Below, piece by piece: positions 1 through 9,172 of a stretch of DNA of 64,000 nt; position 1 is the stretch's first letter, and every line of letters begins with the position of its first letter. The DNA is taken from the NCBI RefSeq assembly GCF_015709515.1, contig NZ_JADNQZ010000059.1, forward strand, positions 372,001 through 436,000, written 5' to 3'. A program made the position numbers and the translations under genes. The notes beneath the pieces are model-generated. The model was not told where the DNA came from, did not search any database, and worked only from the letters and a program-made list of their open reading frames with translations. This DNA comes from Methylocystis sp. H62 (lineage in GTDB: Bacteria; Pseudomonadota; Alphaproteobacteria; Rhizobiales; Beijerinckiaceae).

Positions 1-1509
1 CCCGCCCGCGCCGCCGCCATCCTGCACGGGCTGGGCTTCGACGCCGCGGCGCAGCGCCGGCCGCTGTCGGAATTCTCAGGCGGCTGGCGCATGCGCGTCG
101 CGCTGGCGGCGGTGCTGTTCGCGCAGCCCGACCTGCTGCTCCTCGACGAGCCGACCAACTATCTGGATCTCGAAGGGACGCTGTGGCTCGTCGATTATCT
201 GTCGCGCTATCCGGCGAGCGTCGTCGTCATCAGCCATGACCGCGATCTGCTCGACGACGTCGCCACGCATATTCTGCATCTCGAGCGGGGAAAGCTGACG
301 CTCTACAAGGGCGATTATTCCTCCTTCGAAAAGCAGCGGCGCGAGGCGCAGCTCCTCGCCATCAAGGGCGCCAAGAAGCAGGAAGAGCAGCGCAAGCATC
401 TGCAGGCCTTCGTCGACCGCTTCCGCTCCAAGGCGACGAAAGCGCGCCAGGCGCAGTCGCGCTTGAAGCTTCTCGCCAAAATGGAGCCGATCGCGGCGAT
501 CGTCGACGATTCCGTCCTGCCGATTCGTCTGCCGTCGCCCGAGAAGCCGCTATCGCCGCCGATCATCGCGCTGGAGAAAGCGGCGGTCGGTTACGGTGAT
601 CGGGTCGTGCTGTCGCGGCTCACGCTGTCGATCTCCAACGACGATCGCATCGGCCTGCTCGGCGCCAATGGCAATGGCAAGTCGACCTTCGCCAAATTGC
701 TCGGCGGGCGGCTTTCGGCCTGCGCCGGCGAGATGGTGCGCGCGCCGAAGCTGGAGGCGGGATTTTTCGCGCAGCATCAGGTCGATGATCTGAATGAGGG
801 CGAGACGCCTTACGCCGTCTTCGCGCGGCTGATGCCGGGCGCCCCCGAGGCGCGCATTCGCGGTCGCGCGGCGCAGACCGGATTTTCCGGCGCGCGCGCC
901 GAAACCCTCATCGCCAAGCTTTCGGGCGGCGAAAAGGCGCGGCTGCTGCTCGGCGTCGCCACCTTCAACGCGCCGCATCTCCTCATCCTCGACGAGCCGA
1001 CGAACCATCTCGACATCGACAGCCGCGCCGCGCTGATCGAGGCGATCAACGATTACGAGGGCGCCGTCGTTCTGGTCTCGCATGACCGCTATCTGCTCGA
1101 GGCCTGCGCCGATCGCCTGTGGCTGGTCGACGACGGAACCGTGCGCGCCTTTGACGGCGATATGGACGACTATGCGCGGCAGGTGCTCTCAAAATCGCGC
1201 GATGAAGAGCCGAGGCGCGCGCTTGCGACGCCGGCGCAAGAGGCGGCAGAGCAGGGGGCGGCAAAGCAGCAGGCGCCAAGGCGCCGTGACGCCGGGCAGA
1301 CGCGGCGCAAGCTCGCCGCCGCCGAGGAACGCGTCGAGAAGTTCACGCAGCTGATCGCCCGCGTCGACGAGGCGCTCGCCGCGCCCGACGCCTTCGCGCG
1401 CAATCCGCAGGAGGCGGCGCGGCTCGCGTCGCAGCGCGAGGAATTGGCGCAGGCGCTCGCCGCAGCCGAGGAACAATGGCTGGAGCTCGCTGCGGAGGCG
1501 GAAGTTTAA
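1..1509 (+). CDS. ABC-F family ATPase, 5' end outside window
   Basis: Open from the first base, so only the C-terminal 502 residues are visible. The first ATPase domain is cut: its signature FSGGWRMR and Walker B LLLLDEPTNYLD are present, its Walker A is upstream. A charged linker follows (about residues 95-165). The second ATPase domain has Walker A GANGNGKST, signature LSGGEKAR and Walker B LLILDEPTNHLD, and a coiled-coil-like tail rich in A/E/Q closes the protein. Two ATPase domains and no membrane segment define ABC-F proteins, which act on ribosomes (translation factors, some resistance proteins); order and linker look YheS-like. Which ABC-F subfamily it belongs to cannot be settled without the N-terminus. 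Confidence 0.9.
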   Translation, partial: PARAAAILHGLGFDAAAQRRPLSEFSGGWRMRVALAAVLFAQPDLLLLDEPTNYLDLEGTLWLVDYLSRYPASVVVISHDRDLLDDVATHILHLERGKLTLYKGDYSSFEKQRREAQLLAIKGAKKQEEQRKHLQAFVDRFRSKATKARQAQSRLKLLAKMEPIAAIVDDSVLPIRLPSPEKPLSPPIIALEKAAVGYGDRVVLSRLTLSISNDDRIGLLGANGNGKSTFAKLLGGRLSACAGEMVRAPKLEAGFFAQHQVDDLNEGETPYAVFARLMPGAPEARIRGRAAQTGFSGARAETLIAKLSGGEKARLLLGVATFNAPHLLILDEPTNHLDIDSRAALIEAINDYEGAVVLVSHDRYLLEACADRLWLVDDGTVRAFDGDMDDYARQVLSKSRDEEPRRALATPAQEAAEQGAAKQQAPRRRDAGQTRRKLAAAEERVEKFTQLIARVDEALAAPDAFARNPQEAARLASQREELAQALAAAEEQWLELAAEAEV

Positions 1510-1520
1510 CGGATATGGCG

Positions 1521-1925
1521 TCAGTCTACTCTCCGGTTTTTGGCTTTTTTACCCGTGAGGTCTGACGGCTTCAGCGAGAGAAACTTATCCGGCGTTTTCC
1601 ATGTGTCGGGCAGATGCTTATTCGCCCATTTGCAAACGGCTTGCAGCACGGGCAGCAATTCGGCTCCTTTCTGCGTCACCGCATAGTCGTACCTGATTGG
1701 ATGTTTTTGATAAGCGCTTTTCTCGATGAGGCCGAATTCCTCCAATCGTAAGAGTCGATCGGTCAGCACGTTCGTCGGGATGCGTTCAGGAGATTGGCAA
1801 AAATCTCCAAACCGGGTTTTCCCCATTGCAAGATCGCGCATGATGACGAGCGTCCATCGGTCGCCAAAAATATCGAGAGCGGTGGCTATCGGGCATCCCG
1901 ACCTGAGTTTTTTCAAGGCGCGCAT
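1521..1925 (-). CDS. HxlR-family transcriptional regulator
   Basis: 134 residues with the HxlR winged-helix pattern: CPIATALDIFGDRWTLVIMRDL at the N-terminus (the family's conserved Cys followed by GDRWT), then the recognition segment RIPTNVLTDRLLRLEEFGLI and wing RYDYAVTQKGAEL. Family members are dimeric regulators, often of redox or aldehyde stress genes through the N-terminal Cys. It is divergent from the GFA-domain gene, with an 82-bp spacer holding a perfect palindrome (1938-1960), so it probably controls both sides. No clear ribosome binding site precedes this ATG. The basic C-terminal tail (KKAKNRR) is unusual but unremarkable. Confidence 0.88.
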   Translation of the reverse strand: MRALKKLRSGCPIATALDIFGDRWTLVIMRDLAMGKTRFGDFCQSPERIPTNVLTDRLLRLEEFGLIEKSAYQKHPIRYDYAVTQKGAELLPVLQAVCKWANKHLPDTWKTPDKFLSLKPSDLTGKKAKNRRVD

Positions 1926-1937
1926 CGTTGGCTGATG

Positions 1938-1960
1938 GTGACTTGTGATTCACAAGTCAC
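1938..1960. promoter_or_regulatory. Perfect 10-bp inverted repeat, probable HxlR operator
   Basis: GTGACTTGTG, three bases ATT, then CACAAGTCAC. The palindrome lies 13 bp upstream of the hxlR-type start and 48 bp upstream of the GFA gene start, the expected place for an autoregulatory operator of a dimeric winged-helix protein. Binding is inferred. Confidence 0.6.
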
Positions 1961-2007
1961 TGTTCTAATCTCGTGCGGCATGAACGCACAATCGAGGAGG
2001 AAATCCA

Positions 2008-2430
2008 ATGCCGGGACCCTTCCAAGGCCGCTGTCTTTGCGGCGCTGTCCAGTATGAATGCAACGCCGATCCCCTCATGTCCGGTCATTGCCAGTGCGCT
2101 GATTGCCGCAAGAGCAGCGGGACGGGGCATAGCTCGCATCTCGCCGTTCCTCGCACCTCTGTGACCCTATCAGGGGACGTCACCGTCTACGACAAACCGG
2201 CTGACAGCGGGCATGTGGTCTCGCGCGCTTTCTGCCCTCGCTGCGGCGCACCGATCTATTCGCTTAACGACGCAATGCCCGATTTGATTTTCCTCCGGGC
2301 GTCGAGCCTCGACGACCTCGAAGTGTTCAAGCCTCAAATGATCGTTTACGCGAGCCGTGGCGCTTCCTGGGATATCTCCGATACGAATTTGCCGCGCTTC
2401 GAAACAATGCCGCCCATGATGAAGGGCTAG
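2008..2430 (+). CDS. GFA (glutathione-dependent formaldehyde-activating-like) zinc-binding protein
   Basis: 140 residues. The zinc-ligand cysteines of the GFA fold are all visible: GRCLCGAV near residue 8, HCQCADCRKSSG near residue 30, and FCPRCGAPIY near residue 75. Proteins with this fold include formaldehyde-glutathione activating enzyme, but most short members have no proven substrate. The start is supported by a strong GAGGAGG seven bases upstream of the ATG. It forms a two-gene operon with the TfoX-like gene six bases downstream and is divergent from the HxlR regulator, which suggests an inducible detoxification or aldehyde-linked unit. The substrate is unknown. Confidence 0.85.
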   Translation: MPGPFQGRCLCGAVQYECNADPLMSGHCQCADCRKSSGTGHSSHLAVPRTSVTLSGDVTVYDKPADSGHVVSRAFCPRCGAPIYSLNDAMPDLIFLRASSLDDLEVFKPQMIVYASRGASWDISDTNLPRFETMPPMMKG

Positions 2431-2436
2431 GCCCGA

Positions 2437-2766
2437 ATGGCGTCCGACCCCGCTCTTGTTGAACGATTGCGAGCTGTTCTCGCGCACCACCGGCACATCG
2501 AAGCGCGCCGCATGTTTGGCGGCGCTTGCTTCACTCTGAACGGCAACATGTGCGTCGGCGTCCACAACACGAACCTCATTCTTCGTGTCGGCGAAGCGCG
2601 AGCTAAGGAGTTGCTGACCCGCGAAGGCGTCAAGCCCATGGACTTGACGGGCAAGGTTATGAAGGGATGGGCGACAATACTCCCAAAAGCCATTCGGACC
2701 GATGCTCAGCTTTCCAGCTACGCGCAACTCGCGGTCGATTTTGTTGAAACGCTGCCGCCAAAATAG
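2437..2766 (+). CDS. TfoX N-terminal-domain protein
   Basis: 109 residues matching the stand-alone TfoX/Sxy N-terminal domain: ARRMFGGACFTLNGNMCVGV, then the LILRVG strand and a PMDLTGKVMKGWATI segment. In gamma-proteobacteria the two-domain protein is a competence regulator; stand-alone N-terminal domains such as this have no firmly assigned role. The six-base spacing from the GFA gene indicates co-transcription. No nuclease or DNA-binding motif beyond the domain itself is seen. The 250 bp downstream hold no gene, only an imperfect CT/GA-rich hairpin around 2858-2881. Confidence 0.75.
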   Translation: MASDPALVERLRAVLAHHRHIEARRMFGGACFTLNGNMCVGVHNTNLILRVGEARAKELLTREGVKPMDLTGKVMKGWATILPKAIRTDAQLSSYAQLAVDFVETLPPK

Positions 2767-3017
2767 TTCGTTCCCCGCTCGATGACTTCGCGCTCTGTGG
2801 CGCGAAGTTGGTTGCGCATGGTCCGCCCACATCCGATCCGGCTTCGCCGAGCCACCCTTTCCTCTAGTGGAGAAGGAAGGGCGCGAACTCATCCGTGGAG
2901 GCGGAGGCGGAGGCGTAAAGTTCTCCGGTCCGCGCTGGCCCGCATGAATGCGCCGCCACTGGATCTATGGTCGCGCCTGATAAGCCTTATCCTTGAGGGC
3001 GTCGAAAGGCCGATCGG

Positions 3018-3749
3018 ATGGAAGGCGCGCACGCGGCGCAATTAACGCCTGAGGTGGAGAGGCGCGACGAGCGCCGGCTCGCGCAGCGCGCTCTCGCCGG
3101 CGAAGAGGAGGCGCTGCGCCTTATCATGGCGGACAACAACCGCCGCCTCTATCGCATCGCCCGCAGCATCGTGCTCGACAGTCATGAGGCCGAGGACGTG
3201 GTCCAGGAGGCCTACCTGAAGGCTTTCACCCATCTCGACGAATTTCGCGGCGAGGCCGCGCTCGCTACCTGGCTCGCACGGATCACGATTAACGAAGCCG
3301 CGGCGCGGCTGAGAGTCCGGCGCCGGGCGAAGCTCATTCATGTCTTTGGCGCGCAGAGAAACGAGGGCGAGGCTTTCTCTTCGCCGGCGAAAGACTGCGA
3401 CGATCCCGAGAAATCTCTGGCCCAGCGCGAAATTCTGCGCCTCGTCGAGCGGGCGACCGAGAGGCTTCCCGAGGATTTTCGCCTGGTTTTCGTCCTGCGC
3501 GCCATTGAAGGCCTCACCGTCGCCGAGACCGCGCACATTCTCGAATTGCGGCCGGAGACCGTAAAAACTCGCCTGCATCGCGCCCGCCGTCTCATTCGCG
3601 ACCAGCTGGAGAAGGACATCGGCCCGTTCGTTATGGAGGCGTTTCCTTTCGGAGGCGCGCGCTGCGCGCAAAGCGTGCGCGCCGTTCTGGCGCGATTGTC
3701 ATCGCCACATAAAATTCGGGAACCTTTTCCGCCCGCCCTCATCCAATGA
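3018..3749 (+). CDS. ECF-type RNA polymerase sigma factor
   Basis: 243 residues. Region 2 is residues 20-95 (NRRLYRIARSIVLDSHEAEDVVQEAYLKAF, then WLARITINEA) and region 4 is about residues 135-195 (ERLPEDFRLVFVLRAIEGLTVAETAHIL, then ETVKTRLHRARRLIR). About 40 residues follow region 4, rich in Arg and Phe. A GAAAGG sits eight bases before the ATG. No anti-sigma gene with a zinc or membrane domain is adjacent; the next gene instead encodes an exported haem-c protein. The target promoter cannot be predicted here. Regulation by something other than a classical anti-sigma is an inference. Confidence 0.88.
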   Translation: MEGAHAAQLTPEVERRDERRLAQRALAGEEEALRLIMADNNRRLYRIARSIVLDSHEAEDVVQEAYLKAFTHLDEFRGEAALATWLARITINEAAARLRVRRRAKLIHVFGAQRNEGEAFSSPAKDCDDPEKSLAQREILRLVERATERLPEDFRLVFVLRAIEGLTVAETAHILELRPETVKTRLHRARRLIRDQLEKDIGPFVMEAFPFGGARCAQSVRAVLARLSSPHKIREPFPPALIQ

Positions 3750-3823
3750 CCGTCACGCAGCAGTCGTGAGCGAAGTTGGCGCCCATGCGCCCACAGGCGG
3801 TCGCCCGGGGCCGGGAGGAAGAG

Positions 3824-4360
3824 ATGACCAAGGGAATGAAGAGAAAGATCGTTATGGCGGTTGCGATGGTCGGCGGATTGGCCGGCGTGACGCTCGCCGC
3901 ATTGGCCGAAAACGCCGCGCCGATCAAAGATCCCGAGATCGAGCGCACGCGGCAGCACATCAAAATGCTCGATGACGTCTTCAAGACGGCCGTGGTGCTG
4001 ATCGACGAAACTTACGTCAAACACCCGTCGGACCCATCCGCCGCGTCGGCGGCCAAGGCGCTCTTCGCCGCGATGAAAAAGAACGGCTGGTACGACGTCA
4101 GGCTGATCGGGCTGACCGACAAAGTCGGCGACCCCGACGATGAGCCCAAGGACGCCTTTGAAAAGACAGCGGCGAAAAAACTGCGCGGCGGCGGCGAGCA
4201 GGCCTATGAAGAGATCCTGGAAAAGGACGGCAAGCGCTATCTGCGCATGGCCACCGGGATACCCGTCGTGTCCGAGAATTGCGTCATGTGCCATGCGCAT
4301 TTCAAGGGCGACAAGGGCAATATCGGCGCTTTGTCCTACACCATGCCGGTGGTGAAATAG
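3824..4360 (+). CDS. Exported Tll0287-like (DUF3365) haem-c protein
   Basis: 178 residues from the ATG preceded by GGGAGGAA. A signal peptide covers residues 1-28 (KRKIVMAVAMVGGLAGVTLAALA). The rest matches the DUF3365/Tll0287 fold: an N-terminal helical part, a central PAS-like stretch (WYDVRLIGLTDKVGDPDDEP) and a single C-terminal haem-c attachment motif CVMCH at residues 153-157. Family members are periplasmic or lumenal haem proteins proposed as redox or gas sensors, either alone or fused to kinases. It starts 74 bp after the sigma factor and ends at a strong terminator, so the two could be co-transcribed. A sensory link to the sigma factor is inference. Confidence 0.78.
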   Translation: MTKGMKRKIVMAVAMVGGLAGVTLAALAENAAPIKDPEIERTRQHIKMLDDVFKTAVVLIDETYVKHPSDPSAASAAKALFAAMKKNGWYDVRLIGLTDKVGDPDDEPKDAFEKTAAKKLRGGGEQAYEEILEKDGKRYLRMATGIPVVSENCVMCHAHFKGDKGNIGALSYTMPVVK

Positions 4361-4392
4361 GCCAGCGCCATCAAGCAGGGCGACAAAATGAA

Positions 4393-4426
4393 GCGGCCTC
4401 GACGCATCTGTCGAGGCCGCTTTTTT
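4393..4426 (+). terminator. Intrinsic terminator after the haem-c protein gene
   Basis: Perfect 11-bp stem (GCGGCCTCGAC / GTCGAGGCCGC) with a six-base loop, followed directly by six T residues. Confidence 0.9.
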
Positions 4427-4465
4427 ATGAGACCGGCGGCGAAAGGCTGCCGGTGGTCCGATCGC

Positions 4466-4801
4466 TTAGGGAAGAAGATCCCGGAACTCCGGATGTCTTT
4501 CCACATAGTCCGCGACGAAAGCGCAGTCGCCCCGAACCTTCAGGCCGCGCGCCCGCGCAAATTCCAGCGCGTTGCGGATGAGCTCCGACGCGACACCTTG
4601 GCCGCGCAGCCTTGGCGGCGTCTGCGTTGAGGTGAAGACCATGACGTCATTGTCGATGCGGTAATAGGCGAGCGCCGTCTCGCCATCGATGTCGAGTTCG
4701 AAGCGACTGAACTCGGGATTGTCGCGCACGCTTCCCCAGGGATGTCTGTTCGCAGACTCGCCTTTAGCCTTGCCCATAGTCTCGCCCACAGCCTTGCCCA
4801 T
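4466..4801 (-). CDS. YjdJ-type GNAT N-acyltransferase
   Basis: 111 residues from the ATG at 4801, chosen because GAGGAGG lies seven bases upstream; the frame stays open further but would overlap the divergent proS start. It has the compact COG2388 GNAT fold: beta strands FELDIDGETALAYYRI, VMVFTSTQTPPRLRGQGVASELI (acetyl-CoA loop RGQGVA), then VRGDCAFVADYVERHPEF. The N-terminus has a 24-nt tandem duplication giving MGKAVGET then MGKAKGES, so a second in-frame ATG lies eight codons inside and either could be used. The substrate is unknown; small members of this group are thought to acylate amines or proteins. Confidence 0.8.
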   Translation of the reverse strand: MGKAVGETMGKAKGESANRHPWGSVRDNPEFSRFELDIDGETALAYYRIDNDVMVFTSTQTPPRLRGQGVASELIRNALEFARARGLKVRGDCAFVADYVERHPEFRDLLP

Positions 4802-4975
4802 GCTGGCCTCCTCAAGCGTTCGTGATCCCGAAATGGGCCGGGCTCGGCGAAAAGGAAAGGCGCCTTCGGCTTGCGTTTTCGCCCGCGCCGGGTTCAAAAG
4901 CTCCGCCCGCGCCGTTTTTCCGGGCGGCGAACGGGCTATGCTCGCCGCTCCTTCGATTCGCCCACTGGATCCCAC

Positions 4976-6316
4976 ATGCGCCTTTCCCGCTATTTCCTGC
5001 CCATCCTGCGCGAGACGCCGAAAGAAGCGGAGATCGTTTCGCACCGGCTCATGCTGCGGGCGGGCATGATCCGACAGGAGTCGGCGGGGATTTACGCCTG
5101 GCTTCCGCTCGGGTTGCGGGTCTTAAACAAGATCAACGCCATCATCCGCGAGGAGCAGACCCGCGCCGGCGCCATCGAATGTCTGATGCCGACCATTCAG
5201 TCCGCCGATCTATGGCGCGAGTCGGGGCGCTATGACGCCTATGGCAAGGAAATGCTGCGCATCGCCGATCGCCATGACCGCGAGATGCTTTACGGCCCCA
5301 CCAATGAGGAGATGATCACCGAGATCTTTCGAGCCTATGTGCGCTCATACAAGGATCTGCCGCTCAATCTCTTTCATATCCAGTGGAAGTTCCGGGATGA
5401 GGTGCGGCCGCGTTTCGGCGTGATGCGCTCGCGCGAATTCCTGATGAAGGACGCCTATTCCTTCGATCTCACGGCGGAAGCCGGCCAGCATTCCTATAAC
5501 AAGATGTTCGTCGCCTATCTGCGCACCTTCGCGCGCCTGGGCCTGACCGCCATTCCGATGGCGGCGGAGTCCGGCCCGATCGGCGGCAACAGCCACGAGT
5601 TCATCATCCTCGCGTCGACAGGCGAGAGCGAAGTTTTTTGCCACAAAGATTTTCTGTCCTTCGCGCCGCCGCCCGCCTCGATCGACTTCGACGATGCGGC
5701 GGCGTTGCAGGCGGTCGTCGACAAATGGACCAGCCGCTACGCGGCGACGAGCGAGATGCATGACGCCGCCGCCTTCGCCGCGGTTCCCGAGGATTCGCGG
5801 GTTGCGGCGCGCGGCATCGAGGTCGGCCATATTTTCTACTTCGGAACCAAATATTCCGAGCCGATGAAGGCCGTCGTCAACGGACCGGACGGCAAGGAGG
5901 TCGTCGTGCAAATGGGTTCCTACGGCATCGGGCCGTCGCGCCTCGCCGCCGCCATCATCGAGGCGGGCCATGACGACAACGGCGTCATATGGCCCGAATC
6001 CGTCGCGCCCTTCCATGTCGGGGTCGCCGATCTGAAAGCCGGAGACCCGGCGACCGGCAAGGTCTGCGCCGATCTCGTAGAGCAGCTCGAGAACGCGGGA
6101 CTGGACGTGCTGCATGACGACCGCGATGAGCGCCCCGGCGCGAAATTCGCGACGCTTGATCTCATCGGTCTGCCCTGGCAGGTCGTGGTCGGGCCCAAGG
6201 GCCTGGCTGAGGGCAGGGTGGAGGTGAAGCAGCGCCGCACCGGAGAGCGGGAGCTTCTCGCGCCTCAGGACGCCGTCACCCGCATCGTCGCCGCAATGCG
6301 ACAGGCTCAGGCATGA
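4976..6316 (+). CDS. proS: Prolyl-tRNA synthetase, short form
   Basis: 446 residues from the ATG giving MRLSRYFLP. Class II motifs are intact: motif 1 in the [17 protein letters not shown] region, motif 2 [27 protein letters not shown], motif 3 [16 protein letters not shown], and a C-terminal anticodon-binding domain ([21 protein letters not shown]). The protein is about 120 residues shorter than the E. coli enzyme because the editing domain between motifs 2 and 3 is absent, which is typical of alphaproteobacteria. Its stop overlaps the lolC start by four bases, so proS, lolC and lolD form one transcription unit. Confidence 0.96.
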   Translation: MRLSRYFLPILRETPKEAEIVSHRLMLRAGMIRQESAGIYAWLPLGLRVLNKINAIIREEQTRAGAIECLMPTIQSADLWRESGRYDAYGKEMLRIADRHDREMLYGPTNEEMITEIFRAYVRSYKDLPLNLFHIQWKFRDEVRPRFGVMRSREFLMKDAYSFDLTAEAGQHSYNKMFVAYLRTFARLGLTAIPMAAESGPIGGNSHEFIILASTGESEVFCHKDFLSFAPPPASIDFDDAAALQAVVDKWTSRYAATSEMHDAAAFAAVPEDSRVAARGIEVGHIFYFGTKYSEPMKAVVNGPDGKEVVVQMGSYGIGPSRLAAAIIEAGHDDNGVIWPESVAPFHVGVADLKAGDPATGKVCADLVEQLENAGLDVLHDDRDERPGAKFATLDLIGLPWQVVVGPKGLAEGRVEVKQRRTGERELLAPQDAVTRIVAAMRQAQA

Positions 6317-7593
6317 CGGAAGCGGCGCAGCCGGCAAGAGGCGCCGGCGCCTTTTCGACCTTTGAGCGGATGGTGGCGCTGCGCTATCTGCGCGCCCGCC
6401 GCGCCGACGGCTTCGTGTCGGTCATCGCCGGCTTTTCGTTCCTCGGCATCATGCTGGGCGTCGCGACTCTCATCGTCGTCACGTCGGTGATGAACGGATT
6501 TCATCGCGAGCTGATGGACAAGATCATCGGCATCAACGGCCACGCATTTTTACAGGCGGTGGAGACGCCGTTCACGGACTGGGACCGCGTCTCGGCGAAG
6601 ACCGCCAAGCTGCCCGGCGTCCAGCTTGCAATTCCCATGGTCGAGGGCGCGGCCGGCATATCGACCCAGTTCGGCCAATCGGGCGTGCTTGTGCGCGGCG
6701 TGCGCGAGAAGGACCTGACGCGGCTTCCTGGCGTCGCGGGCAACGTCAAGAGCGGCGCGCTCGCGGGATTCGATAAGGCCGGCGGCGTCGCCGTCGGTCA
6801 GCGGTTGGCGGAGACGCTCGGCGTCGGCGTCGGCGATTCGGTCAGCCTGCTCATCGCCAAGGGGGCGCAGACGCCTTTCGGGGTCGCCCCGCGCATCAAA
6901 GCCTACAAAGTCGTCGCGATCTTTTCTATCGGCATGTCCGAATTCGATAGCGTCTTCGTCTATATGCCGCTCACCGAGGCGCAGCTCTTCTTCAACAGGG
7001 AGAATGAGGCGACGGTCGTCGAAGCTTTCGTCACCGATCCCGAGAAGATGGACGATTTTCGTATCAACGTCGAAAAGGCGATTGAGCGGCCGTTGATCGT
7101 CACCGATTGGCGACAGCGCAACAAGACGTTCTTCGACACGCTGCAGGTCGAGAAAAACATCCTCTTCATCATTCTTGCTTTGATCGTCGTGGTCGCGGCC
7201 TTCAACATTATCTCCGGGTTGACGATGCTCGTGAAGGACAAGACTCAGGATATCGCCATACTGCGCACGATGGGCGCGACGCGGGGCGCGGTCCTGCGCG
7301 TGTTCCTGATCATCGGCGCTTCGATCGGCGTCGTGGGCACGCTGGCCGGCTTTGCGCTCGGTCTGGCGCTGGCGAAAAATCTCGACACCATCCGCCTCGG
7401 CGTTAATAAGCTTTTCGACGCCAATCTCTTCCCCGCGGAGTTTTATTTTCTCTCGCGGTTGCCGGCGATCGTCGACCCGCGCGAGGTGACGGCCATTGTG
7501 GCCATGACGCTCACGCTCGCCGTTCTCGCCTCGATCTATCCAGCCTGGAAAGCCGCATCGCTCGATCCGATCGAAGCGCTGCGCCACGAGTAG
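6313..7593 (+). CDS. lolC: Lipoprotein-releasing ABC transporter permease LolC/LolE
   Basis: 426 residues. It has one membrane segment near residues 35-60 ([27 protein letters not shown]), a large periplasmic domain (about 65-275), then three further membrane segments ([66 protein letters not shown]). This MacB-like arrangement, with the cytoplasmic FtsX motif [18 protein letters not shown], is that of LolC/E, which extract outer-membrane lipoproteins from the inner membrane. A single permease gene is present, so it probably works as a homodimer, as known for alphaproteobacteria. It overlaps proS by ATGA and precedes the ATPase gene by five bases. Confidence 0.95.
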   Translation: MTEAAQPARGAGAFSTFERMVALRYLRARRADGFVSVIAGFSFLGIMLGVATLIVVTSVMNGFHRELMDKIIGINGHAFLQAVETPFTDWDRVSAKTAKLPGVQLAIPMVEGAAGISTQFGQSGVLVRGVREKDLTRLPGVAGNVKSGALAGFDKAGGVAVGQRLAETLGVGVGDSVSLLIAKGAQTPFGVAPRIKAYKVVAIFSIGMSEFDSVFVYMPLTEAQLFFNRENEATVVEAFVTDPEKMDDFRINVEKAIERPLIVTDWRQRNKTFFDTLQVEKNILFIILALIVVVAAFNIISGLTMLVKDKTQDIAILRTMGATRGAVLRVFLIIGASIGVVGTLAGFALGLALAKNLDTIRLGVNKLFDANLFPAEFYFLSRLPAIVDPREVTAIVAMTLTLAVLASIYPAWKAASLDPIEALRHE

Positions 7594-7598
7594 TCGCG

Positions 7599-8282
7599 AT
7601 GAGCGAGGCCGTTCTCGAATTCCGCAGCATTGCGCGCCACTATCGCGAGGGCGAGGCGCGGCTCGACATTCTGATGGACGTCAATCTGTCCATCTACCCG
7701 GGCGAGACGGTCGCGTTGCTGGCGCCCTCTGGCGCCGGCAAGTCGACGCTCCTTCATATCGCCGGACTCTTGGAGCGCCAGGACGGCGGCGAAGTGCTGA
7801 TCAAGAATGCGCCGACGTCGCGCATGTCTGACGCGGAGCGCACGCGTCTGCGGCGCGCCACCGTCGGCTTCATCTATCAATTCCATCATTTGTTGCCGGA
7901 GTTCTCGGCGCTCGAGAATGTGGCGCTGCCGCAGATGATCAATGGCCTGAGCGCAAACGAAGCGCGCCTGCGGGCGCAACAATTGCTCGACTATTTGCGG
8001 CTGGGACCGCGCGCGTCGCACCGGCCCTCCGAGCTTTCCGGCGGCGAACAACAGCGCGTCGCCATCGCCCGCGCGGTCGCAAACGCGCCGCATCTTCTGC
8101 TCGCCGACGAACCGACGGGCAATCTCGATCCGCGCACGGCGGAGCATGTTTTCGGAACGTTGTTGGCGCTCGCCCGCAGCACCGGACTGGCGGCGCTCAT
8201 CGCGACCCACAATTTGGAGCTCGCCAAACAAATGGACCGCCGCGTAACCTTACGCGACGGTCGAGTAGAGCTGCTAAGCTGA
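7599..8282 (+). CDS. lolD: Lipoprotein-releasing ABC transporter ATPase LolD
   Basis: 227 residues forming a complete ABC ATPase: Walker [10 protein letters not shown] (residues 43-51), the Q-loop in [19 protein letters not shown], signature [14 protein letters not shown], Walker [13 protein letters not shown] and the H-loop in LIATHN. The FHHLLPEF and LPQMING stretches are characteristic of the LolD/MacB branch. It energises the LolC-type permease encoded immediately upstream; together with the LolA homologue at 56.3 kb the window holds the inner-membrane and carrier parts of the lipoprotein sorting pathway. The gene ends eight bases from a convergent gene. Confidence 0.96.
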   Translation: MSEAVLEFRSIARHYREGEARLDILMDVNLSIYPGETVALLAPSGAGKSTLLHIAGLLERQDGGEVLIKNAPTSRMSDAERTRLRRATVGFIYQFHHLLPEFSALENVALPQMINGLSANEARLRAQQLLDYLRLGPRASHRPSELSGGEQQRVAIARAVANAPHLLLADEPTGNLDPRTAEHVFGTLLALARSTGLAALIATHNLELAKQMDRRVTLRDGRVELLS

Positions 8283-8289
8283 AGCCGAT

Positions 8290-8868
8290 TTAAGCCTTCG
8301 GCGCAGACTTCTTCTTGTCGATGAACTGATTTTTGTACCAAAGCCCGAAGCCGACCAGCGCCAGACCCGCGAAGAACACGGCGATCGTTATTTCCCTGGT
8401 TTGGGTCAAGCCGACAGAGAAGGGGAAGCGAGCGACATATTCTTTTGCGCCATCGTCGCTTTTCGCCTTCACCAGCCCGATGAACTTGCCTTCCTGCGGA
8501 AAGACGTGTTCGAAGGTGAGTGTGCCAGACTTATACTTCTTGGGGGGAGAGTAATACTCTGTGTTCCCCTCAAGATTTTCGGTGTCGTCCTTCTGGCCCA
8601 CGTCGCGGACGACGCGCATTTCGAGATTCATGTCTCGCAGTTCGTCCTGCTGCGCATCCAGGGTGATAATGGTGGGCCCGGCGTCTGGAATGTCGTCGCA
8701 GAACTGTTCACGCGACTTTTGCGGCTGATACCCTGTGAAAGTCATCGTATCGGGGCCGAGTTTCATCAGGCACTGGCCCTGATTGATGCCGACGTCGCCA
8801 TGCGCGTGTGCTTGCGTGACCCAGCCAGCCGCCGCGAACAGCACAACGGCGAAAAATCGCATGATCAT
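8290..8868 (-). CDS. Periplasmic, C-terminally membrane-anchored protein of unknown function
   Basis: 192 residues. A signal peptide covers residues 1-22 (cleavage after THAHA-like QAHAHG), an ectodomain of about 135 residues carries two cysteines (C33, C57) and Met/His residues, and a single membrane segment (EITIAVFFAGLALVGFGLWY) is followed by a basic cytoplasmic tail KNQFIDKKKS. The stretch FEHVFPQEGKFIGLVKAKSDDG followed by ARFPFSVG resembles the Ig-like YtkA/FixH type of periplasmic domain. Histidine at the mature N-terminus (HAHGDV) recalls copper-handling proteins, but no complete metal site is visible. The start has GGGAG nine bases upstream. I do not recognise a named family. Confidence 0.7.
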   Translation of the reverse strand: MIMRFFAVVLFAAAGWVTQAHAHGDVGINQGQCLMKLGPDTMTFTGYQPQKSREQFCDDIPDAGPTIITLDAQQDELRDMNLEMRVVRDVGQKDDTENLEGNTEYYSPPKKYKSGTLTFEHVFPQEGKFIGLVKAKSDDGAKEYVARFPFSVGLTQTREITIAVFFAGLALVGFGLWYKNQFIDKKKSAPKA

Positions 8869-9172
8869 CTGGTTTTCTCCCTTCTGAACCGGCCGCTCTG
8901 CGATGAGCGGTCTCTTCTTGGCGCGCAGGTCCGGTTCCGACGCGCCAGTTTTCGCACACCCTTTGAGCGAATGCGAGCCGCGAGCTGCGACGGGCGAGAT
9001 TCCGGAACCTCCAGCAGCGCTTTAGTTAATATAAATTAGCTGCGCTCGCTTGTCCCGCGACCAAGGGCCACACGGGCGCGAAAAAAGTATGCGCGGCCCT
9101 TTTATTGTACAAACTCGTCGCCTTACGATGATTTTTCATAAGGCCCGCCGTTAGCGAAGTTGCTTAAACGTC
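8869..9172. other. Intergenic region without a gene
   Basis: 304 bp between two divergent genes. The 9030-9150 part is richer in A+T and probably contains the promoters, but no convincing -35/-10 pair, palindrome or RNA gene was found. Confidence 0.5.

Noticed and set aside
2782..3045. Arg-rich open frame between the TfoX-like and sigma-factor genes
   Set aside because: Non-protein-like composition, overlaps the sigma-factor start and spans a CT/GA-rich hairpin; no ribosome binding site.
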